Shown in pieces: positions 34,231 through 42,532 of a stretch of DNA of 64,000 bases. Both the position numbers and the translations under genes were made by a program. Location: the NCBI GenBank assembly GCA_964385465.1, contig CAYLPJ010000005.1, forward strand, positions 1-64,000, given 5' to 3'. Each line of letters opens with the position of its first letter. Positions within the stretch are counted from its first letter, which is position 1. This DNA comes from CAYLPJ01 sp964385465. GTDB lineage: Bacteria > Planctomycetota > Phycisphaerae > SM23-33. The notes under the pieces are model-generated. The model was not told the origin of the DNA. It ran no database searches and saw only the letters and a list, made by a program, of their open reading frames with translations.

Positions 34231-34979
34231 GGTTGGCACGCCGGTTCCTGTGCCACCGAGCGGATGAGCTCCTCGGCGGCGTCCACCTGCTCGTCGGCGC
34301 CCTCGACGGCGACCCAGATCGCGCCCTCGGCGCCGCAGACCCCCCCGGCCGCGACGACAAACGCCCCGACGTCCGTCAGCAGCCCCAAGGCGTCCAGTTC
34401 CGTGAACGGCTCGCCGGGCATGGGCAGCAGCCTCGGGCCCTCGGCACCGGGAGCGTTGACCTCCGCGGCGATCTCGTCCAGGTCGTCGCAGACCCGCTTC
34501 TCCATGCCCACGGGAATGATCAGCCGCACGCGCCGCCCGAACACCCCCGGCAAGGCGGCGCCGATCGTCCCGGCCTGGGGGTGGCCGATCTGCACGGCCG
34601 CCCTGGTCGTGTCCATGCTCAGCGCGTTGGCGCCCTTGAGCACGACGTCGCCCTCGCCGAGGTCGTCGGCGACGTCGAAGATCTGCCTGCCGCGGTCCCA
34701 CTTGCCGTCGCGGATGATGACGTCGCCGGCGAACTCCGCTGACGGGGCCTTGACGCCCGGCGGTACGGTCACCCCGCGGCGGAAGCCCGCGCGGGTGAAG
34801 CCCTCGATCTGTCCGATCGAGGTGAGGATCTCCTCGGCGACGTACCCGTTGGTCGTGCCGGCCACGATCGCCAGCGTGCCCTTCTCGAGCACCTCGCCCA
34901 CGGCCGGATGGGCCGCGACCCCCTTGGCGATGAGCCGCTTGCCCATCGCGGAGGTGACGACGAACTGTTTGAGTCTCAT
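34227..34979 (-). CDS. Conserved protein of unknown function in the PduS/BMC-T operon
   Basis: This 250-aa protein has no family I can name. It looks like an alpha/beta cytoplasmic protein without signal peptide or membrane helix. Notable segments are KRLIAKGVAAHPAVGEVL, GTTNGYVAEEIL, DVVLKGANALSMDTT, and GTIGAALPGVFG followed by LIIPVGMEKRV. Glycine-rich turns after strands suggest nucleotide or cofactor binding. The gene lies 57 bp after the BMC-T gene and overlaps the YitJ-like gene by ATGA, so its product is made in step with that enzyme. It could be a cofactor-binding partner, possibly handling corrinoid, folate or an acyl intermediate; this is conjecture. Confidence 0.7.
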   Translation of the reverse strand: MRLKQFVVTSAMGKRLIAKGVAAHPAVGEVLEKGTLAIVAGTTNGYVAEEILTSIGQIEGFTRAGFRRGVTVPPGVKAPSAEFAGDVIIRDGKWDRGRQIFDVADDLGEGDVVLKGANALSMDTTRAAVQIGHPQAGTIGAALPGVFGRRVRLIIPVGMEKRVCDDLDEIAAEVNAPGAEGPRLLPMPGEPFTELDALGLLTDVGAFVVAAGGVCGAEGAIWVAVEGADEQVDAAEELIRSVAQEPACQP

Positions 34980-35036
34980 GGTTCCACCTTTCGTCGGCGC
35001 GGATGGCTCCCTCCGGGCCCGCGCCGGGCTCGCTTG

Positions 35037-35597
35037 TCAGATGTATTCGCTGAAGAGCTCGCGATTGGGCCGTGCGATGACCGTCTCGGCGACGAGCAGG
35101 CCCCGCTGGCGTGCCTCGGCCGCGGCGGCATTGACGGCGGCGCGGCAGTCGGCGACGGTCCCGGTCATGAGGCAGTACCCCTTGCCCCCCAGCGCCATGG
35201 CGACGTGGATGCGATAGAGCGTCACGCGGGCGGCCTTTGCGGCGGCGTCGGAGGCCGCCACGATGCTCACGCCGCTGAAGGTCTCGACGACGCCGAGGGC
35301 CTCGACCTCGGCCTCCTTGAGCGTGACCGACTGGCCGAGCGCGGCAAAGACCGACGGGTGGACGTTGGGGATGACCAAATGGTCGATGACGCTCTCGGAG
35401 GGCGCGTCCAGCCCGGCGCGGACGGCGGTTCGCACGTCGTCGACGGACCCGCCGACGACGAGGAAATACTTCCCCGAGCAGACCGTCCGGGCGATGAGGA
35501 TCTCGATGTCGGCGGCGTCGAGCATGCGGTCCTGCGTCGCGTAGCCCAGCGCGATGCTCGACAGCTCGATCGCCCCTATCGACGTGGGTGAGGCCAT
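35037..35597 (-). CDS. BMC-T shell trimer, PduT-like with cluster-binding Cys
   Basis: This 186-aa protein consists of two fused BMC domains: residues about 4-90 (AIELSSIALGYATQDRMLDAADI) and about 95-186 (VEALGVVETFSGVSIVAASDAA). Cys40 in TVCSGKYF occupies the position where PduT subunits bind a [4Fe-4S] cluster at the three-fold pore. Trimers form pseudo-hexagonal shell tiles, and PduT is thought to conduct electrons across the shell. It lies 30 bp after the PduS-like gene. It is the only BMC-T in the window and is about 13 kb from the main shell operon, so it is a satellite shell gene. Confidence 0.9.
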   Translation of the reverse strand: MASPTSIGAIELSSIALGYATQDRMLDAADIEILIARTVCSGKYFLVVGGSVDDVRTAVRAGLDAPSESVIDHLVIPNVHPSVFAALGQSVTLKEAEVEALGVVETFSGVSIVAASDAAAKAARVTLYRIHVAMALGGKGYCLMTGTVADCRAAVNAAAAEARQRGLLVAETVIARPNRELFSEYI

Positions 35598-35627
35598 GGG
35601 TTCCTGCCCGTTTCTGTTGGTGGTCAG

Positions 35628-36956
35628 CTAGGTTCTCTCGATCCAGACGATGCCGTCTTCGACGGCGGCGACCTTCCCGTCCGCCGAGGCGTGCACCGGT
35701 GCGCCCAGCGCGGGCTTGCCCTCCTTCTCCGGCGGCCGGCCCACGACGTCCCCGGCGCGCACCTTCGCCCCGGCGGCGACGGTCGCCTCGCACGGCGCGC
35801 CGACGTGTTGCTTGAGGAGGATGCCCAGCCGCGGGGCCTCGACGGCCCGGTCGGTCAGCGGCCCGACGTTGACATAGCCGGTCAGGTCCAGCTTCTGCAT
35901 CAGGCGGCTGGTGGGGGCCTTGCGGTTGGCCAGGTGGATCTCGGGGCGGCGGGGGTTGGACGGCGGGTCGGTCCAGGGCTCGCCGGTCTCGGCGATGCGG
36001 CGCTTGTTCTGCGTGCAGACGTTCTTGGGGTCGAGGTCCTCGGGGCAGGCGATAAGGCTGCACAGGTTGCACTCGCAGCAGAAGCTCGTCCCGCGGACGT
36101 TGGCCTCGCCGATGAGGTTGAACTCCAGCGAACGCATGGCCCGGTGCGGCTCGATGGGGTGGCCCAGCAGCCAGCGGGGGCACAGTTCGGTGCAGAAGCT
36201 GCACTGGTCGCAGGCGCTGCGTCCGATGCGGCTGATCTGGTTCCAGTCGTGGCGGCGCCGGCGGATGACCACGTTCTCGTCCGGCAGGACCAGGATGCCC
36301 CCGGTGGTCTTGTCCACCGGCGCGTCGTGGTCGTCTCGCAGGACGCCCATCATCACCCCGCCGACCATGTAGTTCGCCGGGCGGCAGGTCGCGCCGCCGG
36401 CGGCCTCGATGCACGCCGACATCGGCGTGCCCACCGGCACGCACAGCGTGATCGGCACGGCGACCGCCCCGGCGATGGTCAGGTACGTGTGCGTCACCGG
36501 GGCGGGGGCGCGGGCCACGTTGACGGCCGTCTCGACGTTCATCACCACCGCGCCGACGTGCAAGGGGATGCCCCCGGGGGGCACGACGCGTCCGAGCACG
36601 TCGTAGACGAGAATCATCTCGTCGCCGGCGGGATAGGCGTCGCGGAGGGCGGCGATCTCCATGCCCTCGCGGAGCTTGGGGCGGAGGCCTTCGATGACGT
36701 CGGTGTACTTCTCCTTGACGCCGACGATGCCCCGCTCGGCCCCGACGAGCTCCATCGCGACGGCCAGGCCGGCGACGGTCTCCTCGCCGGCGGTCCGAAG
36801 GACCTCCTTGTCCTTGTGCAGCAGCGGCTCGCATTCGGCGGCGTTGATGATGACAGCATCGGCCCGGGCGGCGAGCTTCACGTGCGTGGGGAAACCCGCC
36901 CCGCCGGCGCCGACAACGCCCGCCGCGGCGATCTGTTCGATCGTGGGACTGCTCAT
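35628..36956 (-). CDS. PduS/RnfC-like Fe-S flavoprotein
   Basis: This 442-aa protein has an N-terminal RnfC-like NADH/FMN domain (GVVGAGGAGFPTHVKLAA, then NAAECEPLLHKD). Two 4Fe-4S motifs follow: CDQCSFCTELCP and CCECNLCSLIACP. A C-terminal barrel-sandwich domain ends with APVHASADGKVAAVEDGIVW. PduS proteins oxidise NADH to reduce cob(II)alamin or pass electrons to the BMC-T PduT. No B12-dependent diol dehydratase is present here, so NAD+ recycling or electron export is the likelier role. It is the first gene of a four-gene operon. A -10 box lies six bases before the ATG and no good ribosome binding site is seen. Confidence 0.9.
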   Translation of the reverse strand: MSSPTIEQIAAAGVVGAGGAGFPTHVKLAARADAVIINAAECEPLLHKDKEVLRTAGEETVAGLAVAMELVGAERGIVGVKEKYTDVIEGLRPKLREGMEIAALRDAYPAGDEMILVYDVLGRVVPPGGIPLHVGAVVMNVETAVNVARAPAPVTHTYLTIAGAVAVPITLCVPVGTPMSACIEAAGGATCRPANYMVGGVMMGVLRDDHDAPVDKTTGGILVLPDENVVIRRRRHDWNQISRIGRSACDQCSFCTELCPRWLLGHPIEPHRAMRSLEFNLIGEANVRGTSFCCECNLCSLIACPEDLDPKNVCTQNKRRIAETGEPWTDPPSNPRRPEIHLANRKAPTSRLMQKLDLTGYVNVGPLTDRAVEAPRLGILLKQHVGAPCEATVAAGAKVRAGDVVGRPPEKEGKPALGAPVHASADGKVAAVEDGIVWIERT

Positions 36957-37369
36957 GAGCGTACTATAGCACTCCCGAGACGCGGACGCTTAACACATTC
37001 CCCAGCGGGGGCGGGGGCACTCGCGTTCGCTGTGACTCGTTGAGAAGTGGACCGCCGGCATGTGGAGGCTCGTGGGCGGGGCCGCATGGCGCCTTCCGCA
37101 GACCGTCGCGGGCCATAGGATGCCGACTGCTCAGCGCCGGCGAACGCGAGGGACCGAGTCCTTCCGGCCTTTGGGGCATACGGCTTGGGGGAGGCTTCTT
37201 CGCGTCGTGCGAAGACCCCCTCAATGTCCAATCTTGCAGGGACTTACGCCCCGGGATTGCCCTGCCCGTTCCGCGAAGCCGCCCGGAAACCCCGGCCCTG
37301 TGCGGACCGGTGACGCCGTCAACATCCCACCGTCCCTGCCGGTCACGACGGCCTACCGGCAACCGGGCC
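36957..37369. other. Long non-coding stretch between pduS-like and HU genes
   Basis: These 413 bases contain no convincing gene. A strong stem-loop is visible at 37187-37220: GGGGG (37187-37191) with CCCCC (37216-37220), and inner CTTCGC (37198-37203) with GCGAAG (37209-37214). The region may be the trailer of the HU gene or hold a structured RNA. I compared it by eye with SRP, 6S and tmRNA cores and could not match it. Confidence 0.4.
36963..36968 (-). promoter_or_regulatory. Candidate -10 box of the PduS/BMC-T operon (leaderless layout)
   Basis: TATAGT on the minus strand ends six bases before the ATG at 36956. Transcription would start at or beside the start codon. The -35 region is poorly conserved. 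Confidence 0.4.
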
Positions 37370-37681
37370 CTATTGCGCCGTGCGGTCGCGCTTCATGCCT
37401 TCCTGGAGCTTGACCTTCATCATGCGGCCGACCTTGAACTTGACGGTCCGCTTGGGCGGCACCTCGACGCGCTGGAGCGTCTTGGGGTTCTGGGCGATGC
37501 GGGCGGCCCGCTCTTTGGTCTCGAAGACGCCGAAGTCGCGGAACTCCAGGCGATTGCCCTGTCCAAGCTCCTCGATGATCTCATCGAGGAAGGACTGGAC
37601 GATCTTCTTGACGACCACGCGTTTCGTATCGGTCTTGTCGGCGATGCGGTCCACCAGTTCCTTCTTGGTCACCGTTGCCAT
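37370..37681 (-). CDS. HU/IHF-family DNA-binding protein
   Basis: This 103-aa histone-like protein binds and bends DNA as a dimer. Family signatures are TKKELVDRIADKT at the start, FLDEIIEELGQGNRLEFRDFG in the body, and a DNA-contacting arm with RIAQNPKTLQRVEVPPKRT. A basic C-terminal tail extends about ten residues beyond typical HU. ATG 37681 is chosen because it matches the family N-terminus; an ATG six codons upstream is possible. A well-formed promoter lies about 110 bp upstream. Confidence 0.95.
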   Translation of the reverse strand: MATVTKKELVDRIADKTDTKRVVVKKIVQSFLDEIIEELGQGNRLEFRDFGVFETKERAARIAQNPKTLQRVEVPPKRTVKFKVGRMMKVKLQEGMKRDRTAQ

Positions 37682-37789
37682 GAAGATCCCTTTCGCCACG
37701 TATGACTGGCATTCGGATTCGCACGGAGGAGCGACTCGGCCGGGCGGTCCGGCGGAGGTGATGCCGGCTCACGTCCCGAAACCGAAATC

Positions 37790-37818
37790 ATCTTATGTCA
37801 CGTTCCAAAAAGAAACAA
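37790..37818 (-). promoter_or_regulatory. Candidate sigma-70 promoter of the HU gene
   Basis: On the minus strand, TTGTTT (37813-37818) and TAAGAT (37790-37795) are 17 bp apart, within an AT-rich patch that stands out from the GC-rich surroundings. The leader to ATG 37681 would be about 100 nt. Confidence 0.55.
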
Positions 37819-37923
37819 GCGAAATTTCAGCCTCGGCTCTCGGCGCTCTGGGATGCTCTGAAGACCGGGCTGGGGGGCCGGATCGCGCCATCAACCGGAT
37901 CGCGCCATCTGCGCGGCCGACAC

Positions 37924-40596
37924 CTACGGGCGATAGGGGCCCTGCGGGCGGAACTCGAGTCGCGTCCGGCGGGGCAGGTCGCCCTGCTCGACGAACAGCA
38001 GCAGTTCGTTGTCCTCTTCTTCCAGCCAGCATGCCGGCAGGTAGTAGTACTCCTGGGGGCCGATCGTCCAGAACCGCCCGACGTTGTGGCCGTTGAGGAA
38101 CAACTGGCCCTTCCGAGCGCCGGCGACGTGCACGAACAGCGGCTGGTCGGACCTCGGGGCCGGGAAATGCGATGCGTACCACGCCGGCTGGTCCTTGCCG
38201 ACGACCGGCCCGTCGCTCTCGGGCATGGTCCACGGGCGTATGCCCCAGGAGCAGTCGTCCGAGACCGTTCCCAGCAGGCTGTGCAGCCCGAACCGCTCGC
38301 CGACGTCCTCGGTCACGTCGCCCCACAGCAGCAGGCGGAGGAGGTTCTTGCCCTTCTTCAGCCCTGCGGTGAGGGTCAAGTCCCCGTAGTTCAAGTCCTT
38401 GCACGGGAAGAAGCCCAGCGGCCTCTCGTTGCACATGACCGCCAGATGGTGGGGCACCTGCGTGAACGAGAGATGAACCGGCGAGACCTTCGTCAGCGAC
38501 AGGTCCACGTCCAGCGCCCAGGTCGGCAGCCGCTCCAACTCCCCTGCCAGGTGCGCCAGGCCCCGCGGCAGCACCCGACGCGGGAACTTCTCAAGCGAGC
38601 GGAGTTTCGGCTTGCGGACCTTCAGTGGCTTGGCTTCGTACACCGGGCCGAACAAGCCCTTCTCCTCGCCCAGCCGGTGTCCAGAATGCGCCCGGCCGAG
38701 GTTGTCCAGCAGGACCACCAGGGCGTTGTCTCCACGCTTCAATGACGCGGGCAGCGGCTCGCGGGTCGCCTCCTCGCCGCGGCCCCAGATGCCCAGCAGC
38801 TCGCCGTTGAGATACAGCGTTGCGCGGTCCTCGCAGTCCGGCAGGAACAGCTTGGCCTTGCGGGTGCGGGGCTCGCTCCAGGTGCGGCGGTACCACACGT
38901 ACCCGTAGTGCATGCCCAGCTTGTCTACCGGCGTCGGGCGGTCGATCGGCGTCCATTCCAGGCTCGCATCCGCAGGTTCGGTGCAGACGGCAAGTCGCTT
39001 CCACTGCTTGAGCTTCGGGGGCGACTCCTTCGAGCCCGCCTCGGCGGCCGGGCACTTCCGCCGCGACAGCTTGCCCTCGATCGGGAGCTGAATGTACTGC
39101 TTCGCGCCGCGGTGATGGGTGATCTCGTCGGAGGATTCGCCCACGAAGTCCGGGCCGAACAGCAGCAGGTCGTCCACGAACCAGGTTCGCATGGCCAGTT
39201 CGCTGCGGATGACGGCGATCCGGAGATCGTGGGACTCGATGAGCTCCACGTCGTCGTTGGCGGGGACCTTCGCGGCGATCCGCTCGCCGTTGAGGCTCAG
39301 CCGAGCCTCCCAGCCCGCCGGGCCGTGAAGCACCAGCACCTTCTCGCCGAACAGGCCCAGCGGCGTGAGGTTGGCGTAGTCCAGCCGCACCTCGTCGGTC
39401 AGCTCCAGGTCGTGGGGGATCGCCGCCGCGCCGAGCAGGCCCATCGGTACGGTCAGCTCGATTCCCTCGGGCAGGGCGATGCGGACGGTTTCGATGTCGT
39501 CCCGCCCGTTGTTCGTCACGAACGCCCAGGAGCCCCGCGGGCCGGCGAGGTTCATCACGGCGGTGGAGTCGTGCACGGTCGCGCCGGGTTCCGGCGCGGT
39601 GCAGTCGGCCAGGAAGGGCCCCATGTGCTCGCCGAGCATGTTCGGCAGGCGGCAGAGGTACCAGGCGTCGGTGAGCCCGCCGCCTTCGGCGATGGGGGCG
39701 TTGTAGTCGTAGCTGGTGGTCTCGAACGAGGCGTTGGAGTCGCTCAGGCGGCTGCCCCAGAAGGCGAAGTTCGTCCCGCCGTGGATCATGTAGTAGTTCA
39801 ACTGGGCGCCGCAGCCCAGGACGGTCATCGCGCCCCGGGCGACCTCCTCCGGCGAGGGGGCCTCGTGCTCGCAACCCCAGGCGTCCACGCTGCCGGTGTG
39901 GTATTCGATGGCAACCCACGGCGAGCCCGGATGGTGCAACTGGAGCGACTTGAGCCGCTGGACGATGTCCCGCCCGCCGGCGACGCATTCGACACTGTCG
40001 GGCACCGGCGGGTCGGTCAGCTCGTTCTGCGTGATGATCGGGATGTCGAACCCGCTGCGGCGGAACAACTGGCTGACGAACTCCAGGTACGCCAGGCGGT
40101 CCGGCATCGTCGTGATGTCGTAGGCGTTCTCGTTCTGGATCAGCACGATGTTGCCGTCACGCGTGACCTGGTGCTCGGCCAATCGGTTGAGGACCTGCCG
40201 GAAGAACTTGTCGAAATAGTGCGTGTAGGCCGCGCTGTTCGTGCGGTAGGACATCCCCGTCTTCGTCGTAAGCCATGGGGGCAGGCCCCCGAAATCCCAG
40301 TGCCCGCCGATGTACGGGCCGGCGCGCAGGATGACGTACAGCCCCACATCCGCCGCCGCTCGCACGAAGGCGACCACGTCCTGATCGCCCTCGAACGCCC
40401 ATTCGCCTTCGCGCGGCTCGTGAACGTTCCACGCCAGGTACGTCGAAACGCAGTTCAACCCGCCACGCCGCGCCTTCAGCAGACGGTCCCGCCAATGCGC
40501 AGACGGTACGCGAAAATAGTGCAGCGAGCCGCTGACAAGAAAAACTCGCTCGCCGCCAATCAGGAAACTGCGGTCATCATATGTGACGTTCGCCAT
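37924..40596 (-). CDS. Glycoside hydrolase family 35 (beta-galactosidase-like)
   Basis: This 890-aa protein begins with a GH35 barrel: the substrate-site phrase GERVFLVSGSLHYFRVP, then GLNCVSTYLAWNVHEP and RAGPYIGGHWDFGGLPPWL. The proposed acid/base is Glu156 in IVLIQNENAYD and the nucleophile Glu231 in WVAIEYHTGSVDAWG. Two beta-sandwich regions follow (YGYVWYRRTWSEP and FLNGHNVGRFWTIGPQEYYYLP are typical jelly-roll signatures). No signal peptide is evident. ATG 40596 follows GAGG at nine bases; a TTG five codons upstream is less likely. It probably removes terminal galactose from plant or algal glycans. Confidence 0.9.
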   Translation of the reverse strand: MANVTYDDRSFLIGGERVFLVSGSLHYFRVPSAHWRDRLLKARRGGLNCVSTYLAWNVHEPREGEWAFEGDQDVVAFVRAAADVGLYVILRAGPYIGGHWDFGGLPPWLTTKTGMSYRTNSAAYTHYFDKFFRQVLNRLAEHQVTRDGNIVLIQNENAYDITTMPDRLAYLEFVSQLFRRSGFDIPIITQNELTDPPVPDSVECVAGGRDIVQRLKSLQLHHPGSPWVAIEYHTGSVDAWGCEHEAPSPEEVARGAMTVLGCGAQLNYYMIHGGTNFAFWGSRLSDSNASFETTSYDYNAPIAEGGGLTDAWYLCRLPNMLGEHMGPFLADCTAPEPGATVHDSTAVMNLAGPRGSWAFVTNNGRDDIETVRIALPEGIELTVPMGLLGAAAIPHDLELTDEVRLDYANLTPLGLFGEKVLVLHGPAGWEARLSLNGERIAAKVPANDDVELIESHDLRIAVIRSELAMRTWFVDDLLLFGPDFVGESSDEITHHRGAKQYIQLPIEGKLSRRKCPAAEAGSKESPPKLKQWKRLAVCTEPADASLEWTPIDRPTPVDKLGMHYGYVWYRRTWSEPRTRKAKLFLPDCEDRATLYLNGELLGIWGRGEEATREPLPASLKRGDNALVVLLDNLGRAHSGHRLGEEKGLFGPVYEAKPLKVRKPKLRSLEKFPRRVLPRGLAHLAGELERLPTWALDVDLSLTKVSPVHLSFTQVPHHLAVMCNERPLGFFPCKDLNYGDLTLTAGLKKGKNLLRLLLWGDVTEDVGERFGLHSLLGTVSDDCSWGIRPWTMPESDGPVVGKDQPAWYASHFPAPRSDQPLFVHVAGARKGQLFLNGHNVGRFWTIGPQEYYYLPACWLEEEDNELLLFVEQGDLPRRTRLEFRPQGPYRP

Positions 40597-40738
40597 GTCA
40601 AACGTCCTCAAGCCTCCGGCCGCGCTGGATTGCCAGAACTGCCTTTGCCGACAAGTGTATAGAGGCTAACGCCATATGCAACAAGAAACCCGGCCGACTG
40701 CCGCTTTGCCCCGCGAGGCCTTTACCGCCGCACCCCGG

Positions 40739-40753
40739 CCGGGTATAACCCGG
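40739..40753 (+). promoter_or_regulatory. Palindrome covering a candidate -10 box
   Basis: CCGGGT-ATA-ACCCGG is a perfect inverted repeat whose centre lies inside TATAAC (40744-40749), eight bases before ATG 40758. The layout suggests a leaderless or very short-leader transcript with a possible repressor site over the promoter. Confidence 0.35.
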
Positions 40754-40757
40754 ACAT

Positions 40758-42422
40758 ATGAACCCCCTGTCGGTCAGCGTGTTGGCCCTGCTCGCCGGGA
40801 GCCTCCCTCCCCAGGCCGGGCCGCCGGGACCGCCGGAATTCCCCGCCCAACGCGGCCGGGAGCTCGTCGCGCTCGCTCGCAAGGCCATGACGGCCTATCT
40901 CGCCGTGCGCGTCACCCCGGACGCCATGCCTATCCCTCGATCATTGATAGGCTTACGTTCCCGACAGGAGACGGCGGCTGTCCGTCTGCGACGCGATGGC
41001 CGGCTGGTTGCTTTGCGAATCCACGCCGGCGCCGACCTCTGCGGGAATGTGGTCGGTGCGGCCCTGCTGGCAATGCGGAGCCACCGCCTGCCCGACCGCG
41101 TGGACCAGCCTGTGCTCGATTCTCTTACGGTGGAAGTCGAGGTCATTTCAGGGCTTGCGATGGTTGAGCCCGCAGGGCTCGCCCGCCGCGTCACGCCGGG
41201 GCTCCATGGCCTGGCGCTGTGGCGAGGCCCCGATCAGACCCCCGCCGACGTGCCCGCCGACGCCATGTCATGGGTGCTGCCCGCCACCGCCTGCATCCTC
41301 GGCCTCGACGCCGAGGCCATGCGACGGGCCGCCGCTGCCAGGTACGCTCCCGCCACCGGCGGCGAATCCGCCCCCGAGCGGATGGGGATCTACGCCACCA
41401 GGCACTTCGTCGGCTTGCCCGACGGCGAGCCGTTCGAGCTCTTCCGAGGCAAGGACCTTACCCGCAGGCCTCTGGCAGGGGGCAAGCCGATCCCGCTGGC
41501 CGAAAAGATCGCCGGCTACCTCCTGGCCAACCGCGCCGAGGACGGGGGCTTCGACCAGTCCCACACCCCGGCGGCACTGTGGGAACAACTCTATGCCGCG
41601 TGGTCGCTCGCGCGGCTGGCGCGGATCAAACCCGACGCCGTGCCTGACGCAACTGTAGACGCAATCATAAGTAGCGGGATCCGACAGTGTGCGGCCCAAG
41701 CCCCCGACCCGCCGCAGCGCCCGGCCGCCAAGGCCATGCTCGCACTCCTGCTCACCGAAGCCGGCAGGAGGGAACACGCCGACCTCCGCCGGCGCCTCGG
41801 CCCGGAGATCGCCCAAGGTCTGGCCGACAGGCACGCGGGGCGGAAGGTGTCCGGCAAGCCCGTTCCCGCCGAGGACTTGCTGGCGCTGTGGGCACTGGCC
41901 CGTCTGGGAGCAGATACCCCCGAGGCGGCGCTCGGCGAGCTTGGCGAGGCACTTGCTGCCGAGGCGCCCGCCGACAGCGCGGCCCTGCTGTGGGCCGCCA
42001 GGGCCCGAACCGCCCCGTTGCCCTGGCTGCCAGCCGAAACCCAAACGCCTTCCCAAAAAGCTTTTGCGATTGTCGGCAGCAACGGCCTGCCCGACGAGAG
42101 GGGGGGGCTGGCTCGCGGCGACGCCGGGCCGAGAACGTTCCATACCGCCTTGGCCGCGGCCATCGCGGCCGAGCGGACCGGGCGACGCCGAGCCGCCGGT
42201 GACATGACCGCCAGCGACGTCGACGCCGCCGTCGACGCCATGCTGGCATTCTGCCGACGCATGATCGTCGCACCCCACGAGGCCTGGTTTGCCAGGGACC
42301 CGGCCTCGCGGTGCGGCGGGGTGCGTGCCACCTGCGAGGCCGCCCGCGTGACGGTGCTGGCCTGTGCGGCCGCGATGGACGCCATGCTGACCGTTGCGAA
42401 GGCCCGACCGGGCGGCGGGTAG
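40758..42422 (+). CDS. Putative exported AMMECR1-like protein with alpha/alpha-toroid region
   Basis: This 554-aa protein starts with a short hydrophobic segment (LSVSVLALLAGSL) that could be a signal peptide. Residues about 35-140 follow the AMMECR1 pattern (ELVALARKAMTAYL, then VRLRRDGRLVALRI and LDSLTVEVEVISGL), but the conserved LRGCIG turn is replaced by GADLCGNVV, so any activity of that fold is doubtful. The rest (about 220-550) is helical with EDGGFDQSHTPAALWEQLYAAWSLARL, resembling terpenoid-cyclase-like toroids. The function is unknown. It is divergent from the GH35 gene. Confidence 0.6.
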   Translation: MNPLSVSVLALLAGSLPPQAGPPGPPEFPAQRGRELVALARKAMTAYLAVRVTPDAMPIPRSLIGLRSRQETAAVRLRRDGRLVALRIHAGADLCGNVVGAALLAMRSHRLPDRVDQPVLDSLTVEVEVISGLAMVEPAGLARRVTPGLHGLALWRGPDQTPADVPADAMSWVLPATACILGLDAEAMRRAAAARYAPATGGESAPERMGIYATRHFVGLPDGEPFELFRGKDLTRRPLAGGKPIPLAEKIAGYLLANRAEDGGFDQSHTPAALWEQLYAAWSLARLARIKPDAVPDATVDAIISSGIRQCAAQAPDPPQRPAAKAMLALLLTEAGRREHADLRRRLGPEIAQGLADRHAGRKVSGKPVPAEDLLALWALARLGADTPEAALGELGEALAAEAPADSAALLWAARARTAPLPWLPAETQTPSQKAFAIVGSNGLPDERGGLARGDAGPRTFHTALAAAIAAERTGRRRAAGDMTASDVDAAVDAMLAFCRRMIVAPHEAWFARDPASRCGGVRATCEAARVTVLACAAAMDAMLTVAKARPGGG

Positions 42423-42532
42423 ATTTCCGCGATCCCGTCGGACGATGGGGTGTGCAGTACCCGGCTTTCGCCCTGCGGTGCCCGTCCGATCGACAGCGGC
42501 GGCGAGATGCACGATGGCCGAACCGGGGAGCG

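Noticed and set aside
34233..36834. Long open frames on both strands across the PduS/BMC-T operon, including a minus-strand fusion frame running into the YitJ gene
   Set aside because: Only the four genes listed have recognisable domains or coupling; the rest is shadow coding.
37187..37220. SRP RNA, 6S RNA or tmRNA in the HU-pduS gap
   Set aside because: A GGAAGGA-like word is present nearby, but the flanking stem and tetraloop of SRP RNA are absent and no tmRNA acceptor end is seen.
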